Source of the DNA: Pseudomonadota bacterium
Lineage (GTDB): Bacteria; Pseudomonadota; Gammaproteobacteria; Burkholderiales; Burkholderiaceae_B
Assembly: GCA_023437255.1 (NCBI GenBank)
Contig: JAEZGR010000142.1
Span: 1 to 9,655 of the forward strand
Length of the DNA: 9,655 nucleotides
Direction: 5' to 3'
The notes beneath the pieces are model-generated. The model made no database searches, was not told the DNA's origin, and worked only from the letters and a program-made list of their open reading frames with translations. The translations under genes and the position numbers were made by a program. This document shows, one piece after another, positions 6,386 to 9,655 of the stretch (positions within the stretch are counted from its first letter, which is position 1; every line of letters starts with the position of its first letter).

Positions 6386-7690
6386 TCAGGCCTCGTCAGC
6401 ACTCACGGCGATGCGCCGCGCGGGGAACACCAACGCGAAGGTGCTGCCCGCGCCGTAGCGGCTCTGGATGCGCAATTCGCCGTCGTGCCGCATGGCCACG
6501 TGCTTGGTGATCGCCAGACCGAGGCCCGTGCCGCCGGTGGCGCGTGAGCGGCCGCGGTCGGCGCGGTAGAAGCGTTCGGTGAGGCGCGGCAGGTCTTTGG
6601 GCGAAATGCCGATACCCGTGTCCTGCACCGAAAAGACAGCGGAGCCGTCGTCGTCGCGGAACCAGCTGACGGTGATGGTGCCGTCTTTTGGCGTATAGCG
6701 CACGGCGTTGGTGACGAGGTTCGACACCGCCGAGGCAAGCTCCGACGCCTCGCCCTCGATCTGCAGGCCGGCGTCGCAGTGTTCGACGAACACATGCTGG
6801 TCGCGCGAGAGCACGCGCCCCTGCTGCAACGCCTTGCGTATCAGTGCGCTCATGTCCACCGGCATGGGTTCGGCCACGGGGGTCGATTCCAGGGTGGAAA
6901 GCGTGAGCAGGTCGGACACGATGGCTTCCATGCGTGCCGCCTGTTCGCCCATGAGCGACACGTAGCGCATTCGCTGTTCGCTGGTGAGCGAATCGGGCGG
7001 CATGTCCTGGAGGGTTTCCAGAAAGCCCGACAGTACGGTGAGCGGCGTGCGCAGCTCGTGCGAGACATTGGCCACAAAGTCCTTGCGCGTGGTCTCCAGG
7101 CGCTCGAGCTGGGTGATGTCGCGCGAGACCAGCAGGTAGCGGTCGACGCCGTAATTGACCAGCTGCACCAGCAAGGTGATCGACTGCTGGCCGTTGTTCA
7201 CGTGCATTTGCACGGGTTCGGACCAGTCGGTCTGGCGCGCATAGCGGGCGAAATCCGGGTCGCGCACGATGTTGAAGATGCTGTGCCCGATGTCTGACTT
7301 CGGCTTCAGCCCGAGATGCTTGCGCGCGCTGCGGTTGCACCAGGTGAGCTGCATCTGGCCATCGAGCGTGGCCGCGCCGTCGGGCAGGGCTTCGGCGGCT
7401 TCAAGCATGCGCTGGATGTCGAGCTTGAGCTTGGCGATCTGCTGGCGGTCTTTGCGCAGCTTGCGATAGATCTGCGACAGGACGTCATCCCAGGGGCCGA
7501 CCGAAACAGGCGGGGGGCTTTCGATGTCGTCGGCCCAGCGCGAGACGCGCGACAGTTGCACGCCGCTGACCAGGATCATGAGCAGCAGGCCAAACGAGAA
7601 CACCACCCAACCGACGGTGGGGCCAAAGCCGGCGCCCAGTATGTAGCCCGCGAGGCCCCACAGCAGCACAGAGATCAGCGTTTTCGTCAT
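6386..7690 (-). CDS. phoR: Phosphate regulon sensor histidine kinase PhoR
   Basis: The 434-residue product is the usual PhoR length. Two hydrophobic segments (about 4-20 and 25-44) anchor it with almost no periplasmic loop, as in E. coli PhoR. A PAS-like region follows (about 98-195). The HisKA helix has the phosphoacceptor His211 in FVANVSHELRTPLTVLSGFL. The ATPase domain has an N-box at 324-328 (NLVTN), DTGIGIS (357-363), an F-box near ERFYRAD and GGTGLGL (386-392). PhoR phosphorylates PhoB when phosphate is short and dephosphorylates it when phosphate is ample, normally under control of the Pst transporter and PhoU, neither of which is in this window. It starts 29 bp after phoB on the same strand, so the two form an operon. 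Confidence 0.95.
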   Translation of the reverse strand: MTKTLISVLLWGLAGYILGAGFGPTVGWVVFSFGLLLMILVSGVQLSRVSRWADDIESPPPVSVGPWDDVLSQIYRKLRKDRQQIAKLKLDIQRMLEAAEALPDGAATLDGQMQLTWCNRSARKHLGLKPKSDIGHSIFNIVRDPDFARYARQTDWSEPVQMHVNNGQQSITLLVQLVNYGVDRYLLVSRDITQLERLETTRKDFVANVSHELRTPLTVLSGFLETLQDMPPDSLTSEQRMRYVSLMGEQAARMEAIVSDLLTLSTLESTPVAEPMPVDMSALIRKALQQGRVLSRDQHVFVEHCDAGLQIEGEASELASAVSNLVTNAVRYTPKDGTITVSWFRDDDGSAVFSVQDTGIGISPKDLPRLTERFYRADRGRSRATGGTGLGLAITKHVAMRHDGELRIQSRYGAGSTFALVFPARRIAVSADEA

Positions 7691-7719
7691 TCCGGGTAGG
7701 TTCCTGCCTGTTGCCCCCG

Positions 7720-8415
7720 TCAGGCCGACGGCTGGTTTGCGAAACGATAGCCGGCGCCGCGCACGGTTTCGATGTGCGCGTCGTGGCCCGTGGGCTCCAG
7801 CGCCTTGCGCAGGCGGCGGATATGGACGTCGACCGTTCTTTCTTCGACGAACACGTGGTCGCCCCAGACCTGATCAAGCAGCTGGGCGCGCGAGAAGACG
7901 CGCTCGGTGTGTGTCATGAAGAAATGCAGCAGCCGGAATTCGGTGGGGCCGATCGACAGATTCTGCCCCGCGCCCGAAACCCGGTGGGTGGCCGGGTCGA
8001 GGCACAGGCTGCCGATCTCGACTATATCGTCGGTGAGCTGGGGCGCGCGGCGCCGCAGCACGGCGCGGATGCGGGCGACCAGTTCCTTGGGCGAGAACGG
8101 CTTGGTGATGTAGTCGTCGGCGCCGGCGTCGAGCCCTTCGACCTTGTCGTGCTCGGCGCCCTTGGCCGTGAGCATGATCAGCGGCACGTGGCGGGTGCGC
8201 TCGTCGGAGCGCAGGCTGCGCGCCAGCGTGATGCCCGAGGCCCCGGGCAGCATCCAGTCGAGCAGGATCAGATCGGGCAGTTCGGCCCGGATCAGCGTCT
8301 GGGCCTGTTCCGCGTCGAAGGCGCGCAGCACCTTGTGGCCGGCAAACGTAAGATTGACGGCGATCAGTTCCTGAATGGCGGGCTCGTCTTCAACGACGAG
8401 TATGGTCGTGCTCAT
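7720..8415 (-). CDS. phoB: Phosphate regulon response regulator PhoB
   Basis: The 231-residue product is an OmpR/PhoB-class regulator. The receiver domain (about 1-120) has the acidic pocket E9/D10, phosphoacceptor Asp53 in LLDWMLPG, switch Thr83 and Lys105 in [10 protein letters not shown]. The winged-helix DNA-binding domain (about 130-228) carries [27 protein letters not shown] and the C-terminal hairpin VRGAGYRF, close to E. coli PhoB. Adjacency to phoR supports the assignment over other OmpR-type regulators. I place the start at ATG 8413-8415, with AAGG nine bases upstream. A TTG two codons further upstream is in frame but sits only 3 nt after that AAGG. Likely autoregulated through the Pho box described separately. 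Confidence 0.95.
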   Translation of the reverse strand: MSTTILVVEDEPAIQELIAVNLTFAGHKVLRAFDAEQAQTLIRAELPDLILLDWMLPGASGITLARSLRSDERTRHVPLIMLTAKGAEHDKVEGLDAGADDYITKPFSPKELVARIRAVLRRRAPQLTDDIVEIGSLCLDPATHRVSGAGQNLSIGPTEFRLLHFFMTHTERVFSRAQLLDQVWGDHVFVEERTVDVHIRRLRKALEPTGHDAHIETVRGAGYRFANQPSA

Positions 8416-8491
8416 GTTCAACAGCCTTGTGCAAGTGGCGGCGCCCGGTTCGGAAGGAAAGCGCAGGGTGGCGCACGCCGGCCTTGCCCAT

Positions 8492-8497
8492 ACTATG
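8492..8497 (-). promoter_or_regulatory. Candidate -10 box of the phoB promoter
   Basis: CATAGT on the minus strand matches 4 of 6 positions of TATAAT. It lies 8 bp past the candidate Pho box, which would stand in for the -35 region. The match is modest and its main support is its position. Confidence 0.35.
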
Positions 8498-8505
8498 GAA
8501 GAAAT

Positions 8506-8523
8506 ATTGCAGGTATGTGAAAG
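8506..8523 (-). promoter_or_regulatory. Candidate Pho box upstream of phoB
   Basis: On the minus strand the sequence reads CTTTCAC-ATAC-CTGCAAT. Two 7-mers spaced by 4 bp is the Pho-box layout (consensus CTGTCAT, AT-rich 4 bp, CTGTCAT). Each half matches 5 of 7 positions. A -10-like CATAGT lies 8 bp downstream (8492-8497), about where a PhoB-activated promoter lacking a -35 would have it. This would give a leader of roughly 70 nt. Found by eye against the E. coli consensus. Confidence 0.5.
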
Positions 8524-8597
8524 TGGGATTTTTGCATGGTTCCTGCCCTGGGGCGACGGCGCGAGTTGGCTGCGAGTTGATGTACGATAGGCAGACC

Positions 8598-9365
8598 ATG
8601 AAAGAAACGCCTTCTTCCCCTTCCGAAACAGAGTCCACCACCCATTTCGGTTTCCGCAGCGTGCCCGAAAGCCAGAAAGCCGCCAAGGTGGCCGAGGTCT
8701 TCCATTCTGTGGCCGACCGCTACGACGTCATGAACGATCTCATGTCGGCGGGGCTGCACCGTGCCTGGAAGGCGTTCACCATTGCGCGCGCCGATGTGCG
8801 CCCGGGCATGAAGGTGCTCGACATCGCCGGTGGCACCGGCGACCTGGCACGTGCGTTTTCGCGTCGGGCGGGCCCCTCGGGCGAGGTCTGGCTCACCGAT
8901 ATCAATGAGTCCATGCTGCGGGTCGGGCGCGACCGCCTGGCCGACGACGGCCTGCTGCCGCCGGTGGCCGTGTGCGATGCCGAAAAGCTGCCGTTTCCCA
9001 GCGGCTACTTTGACCGCGTGAGCGTGGCTTTCGGCCTGCGCAACATGACCCACAAAGACCGCGCACTGGCCGAGATGCGGCGCGTACTGAAGCCCGGCGG
9101 CAAGCTGCTGGTGCTCGAGTTCTCGCGCGTCACGCGGCCGCTCGCGCCGCTGTACGACTGGTATTCCTTCAATGTGCTGCCCTGGCTGGGCTCGAAGGTG
9201 GCCGGCGACGCCGACAGCTACCGTTACCTGGCCGAATCCATCCGCATGCACCCCGATCAGCAGACGCTGGCGGGCATGCTCGAAGAGGCGGGGCTTTCCC
9301 GCGTGAAGTTCTTCAACCTCAGCGCCGGCATTGTTGCGCTGCACGAGGGCATCAACCTCGAGTAG
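8598..9365 (+). CDS. ubiE: Ubiquinone/menaquinone biosynthesis C-methyltransferase UbiE
   Basis: The 255-residue product is a near-standard UbiE/COQ5 (E. coli about 251). It is a SAM-dependent C-methyltransferase acting on demethylmenaquinone and the benzoquinol precursor of ubiquinone. Family signature 1 is [17 protein letters not shown] (42-58). SAM motif I is [11 protein letters not shown] (74-84). DINESML (101-107), [10 protein letters not shown] and signature 2 [15 protein letters not shown] (162-176) follow. The C-terminal [18 protein letters not shown] is almost invariant. The frame is open back to 8427, but homology begins at THFGFRSV, so I chose ATG 8598-8600, preceded by AGG at 8589-8591; ATG 8580 is the alternative. 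It is divergent from phoB. The usual betaproteobacterial order puts a Tim44-like gene and then ubiJ-ubiB downstream, which fits what follows. Confidence 0.96.
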   Translation: MKETPSSPSETESTTHFGFRSVPESQKAAKVAEVFHSVADRYDVMNDLMSAGLHRAWKAFTIARADVRPGMKVLDIAGGTGDLARAFSRRAGPSGEVWLTDINESMLRVGRDRLADDGLLPPVAVCDAEKLPFPSGYFDRVSVAFGLRNMTHKDRALAEMRRVLKPGGKLLVLEFSRVTRPLAPLYDWYSFNVLPWLGSKVAGDADSYRYLAESIRMHPDQQTLAGMLEEAGLSRVKFFNLSAGIVALHEGINLE

Positions 9366-9430
9366 AGCAGGCGGCCGTGAAGCTGGGCGCGTACTCGCGC
9401 CAGGAGCCCCGGCGGGTAGCCGCCCCTTTG

Positions 9431-9459
9431 TTGTGCCGGTTTTAAGGTTCCTGTAAGAT
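9431..9459 (+). promoter_or_regulatory. Candidate sigma-70 promoter for the gene at 9522
   Basis: TTGTGC (9431-9436) and TAAGAT (9454-9459) are spaced by 17 bp. They match 3 of 6 and 4 of 6 consensus positions. The pair lies in the 156-bp gap after ubiE, giving a leader of about 55 nt. Read-through from ubiE is also possible, since no convincing terminator with a T-run is present in the gap. Confidence 0.35.
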
Positions 9460-9507
9460 TCGGTATTCGACACCGATTTTCATCACGCGCGCGTGGGCGC
9501 GCGCCAC

Positions 9508-9513
9508 AAGGAG
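9508..9513 (+). promoter_or_regulatory. Strong Shine-Dalgarno for the Tim44-like gene
   Basis: AAGGAG lies 8 nt before ATG 9522-9524. It is the best ribosome site in the window and fixes the start of the truncated gene. A GC-rich hairpin (9486-9503) ends 4 nt upstream. Confidence 0.75.
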
Positions 9514-9521
9514 TTCCCCTG

Positions 9522-9655
9522 ATGTCGCAACGATTTTCGCGATTCCTCGCCATGGCTGTTCTGGCATTGTCGGCCGTCTCCATGCTGGCCATGCCCTTCG
9601 AGGCAGAAGCCCGCCGCGCGGGCGGTGGCAAGAGCTTTGGCACGCAGTCCAGCAA
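9522..9655 (+). CDS. Probable Tim44-like domain protein, N-terminus (3' partial)
   Basis: Only 44 codons are in the window. The product begins with a basic N-terminus (MSQRFSRFLA) and a hydrophobic stretch (about 9-25), ending in EAEARRAGGGKSFGTQSS. A signal or anchor sequence followed by an A-(K/R)-R-x-G-G-G-K-S-F-G motif is typical of bacterial Tim44-domain membrane proteins. These are often encoded just after ubiE in betaproteobacteria. The domain itself lies beyond the window edge, so the call rests on the N-terminal motif and the position. The protein's role in bacteria is not well defined. Confidence 0.65.
   Translation, partial: MSQRFSRFLAMAVLALSAVSMLAMPFEAEARRAGGGKSFGTQSS

Noticed and set aside
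8427..8597. 57-codon upstream extension of the ubiE frame
   Set aside because: It has no homology to UbiE N-termini and would overlap the phoB promoter region.
9380..9440. Possible terminator after ubiE (GGCGCG-TACT-CGCGCC and GGCGG-GTAG-CCGCC stems)
   Set aside because: The stems are short and not followed by a T-run (only CCCTTTGTTG), so they do not support a terminator call.
8493..9473. 326-codon minus-strand open frame opposite ubiE
   Set aside because: It is fully antisense to ubiE, whose motifs are unambiguous, and has no domain features of its own.

Overview
The window is GC-rich, densely packed proteobacterial chromosome. A betaproteobacterium, perhaps of the Rhodocyclales (Azoarcus/Thauera/Zoogloea type), is my best guess. 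This rests on phoB-phoR, the very close match of UbiE to its enterobacterial homologue, and ubiE followed by a small secreted or membrane protein that looks like the Tim44-domain protein. The assignment is inference; there is no rRNA or other taxonomic marker here. I see no tRNA or rRNA genes, insertion sequences, CRISPR arrays, attachment sites or long repeats.

Layout. (1) Positions 1-753, + strand: the 3' half of a major facilitator superfamily transporter, cut by the window edge. (2) Positions 757-4124, - strand: a tight three-gene run transcribed as NCS2-type permease (2358-4124), then an RsbW/SpoIIAB-like ATPase-kinase (1920-2348), then alanine racemase (757-1923). The gaps are 9 bp and a 4-bp ATGA overlap. 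(3) Positions 4237-4572, + strand: a single-domain STAS protein (SpoIIAA/RsbV type), transcribed divergently from the permease across a 112-bp intergenic region. (4) A strong hairpin terminator at 4578-4603 separates it from convergent pxpC. (5) Positions 4602-8415, - strand: phoB, phoR, pxpB and pxpC in transcription order, with a plausible Pho box and -10 upstream of phoB. (6) Positions 8598 onward, + strand: ubiE, then the start of a probable Tim44-like protein that runs off the edge.

The most unusual part is region 2-3. A STAS phosphoacceptor protein and an intact GHKL anti-sigma-type kinase flank an NCS2 permease. That permease has an extra C-terminal domain of about 135 residues that reads as a second, degenerate copy of the same GHKL fold, with the ATP-binding residues lost. 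The permease also lacks most of the polar residues that bind purines in characterised NCS2 proteins. This suggests a partner-switching circuit (kinase, STAS substrate and a membrane pseudo-kinase) in which the permease may act as a sensor or be the regulated target. No sigma factor or PP2C phosphatase is visible in the window.

The other genes have familiar roles: cell-wall D-alanine supply (alr), phosphate-starvation signalling (phoBR), 5-oxoproline salvage (pxpBC, with pxpA not in the window) and ubiquinone/menaquinone methylation (ubiE).
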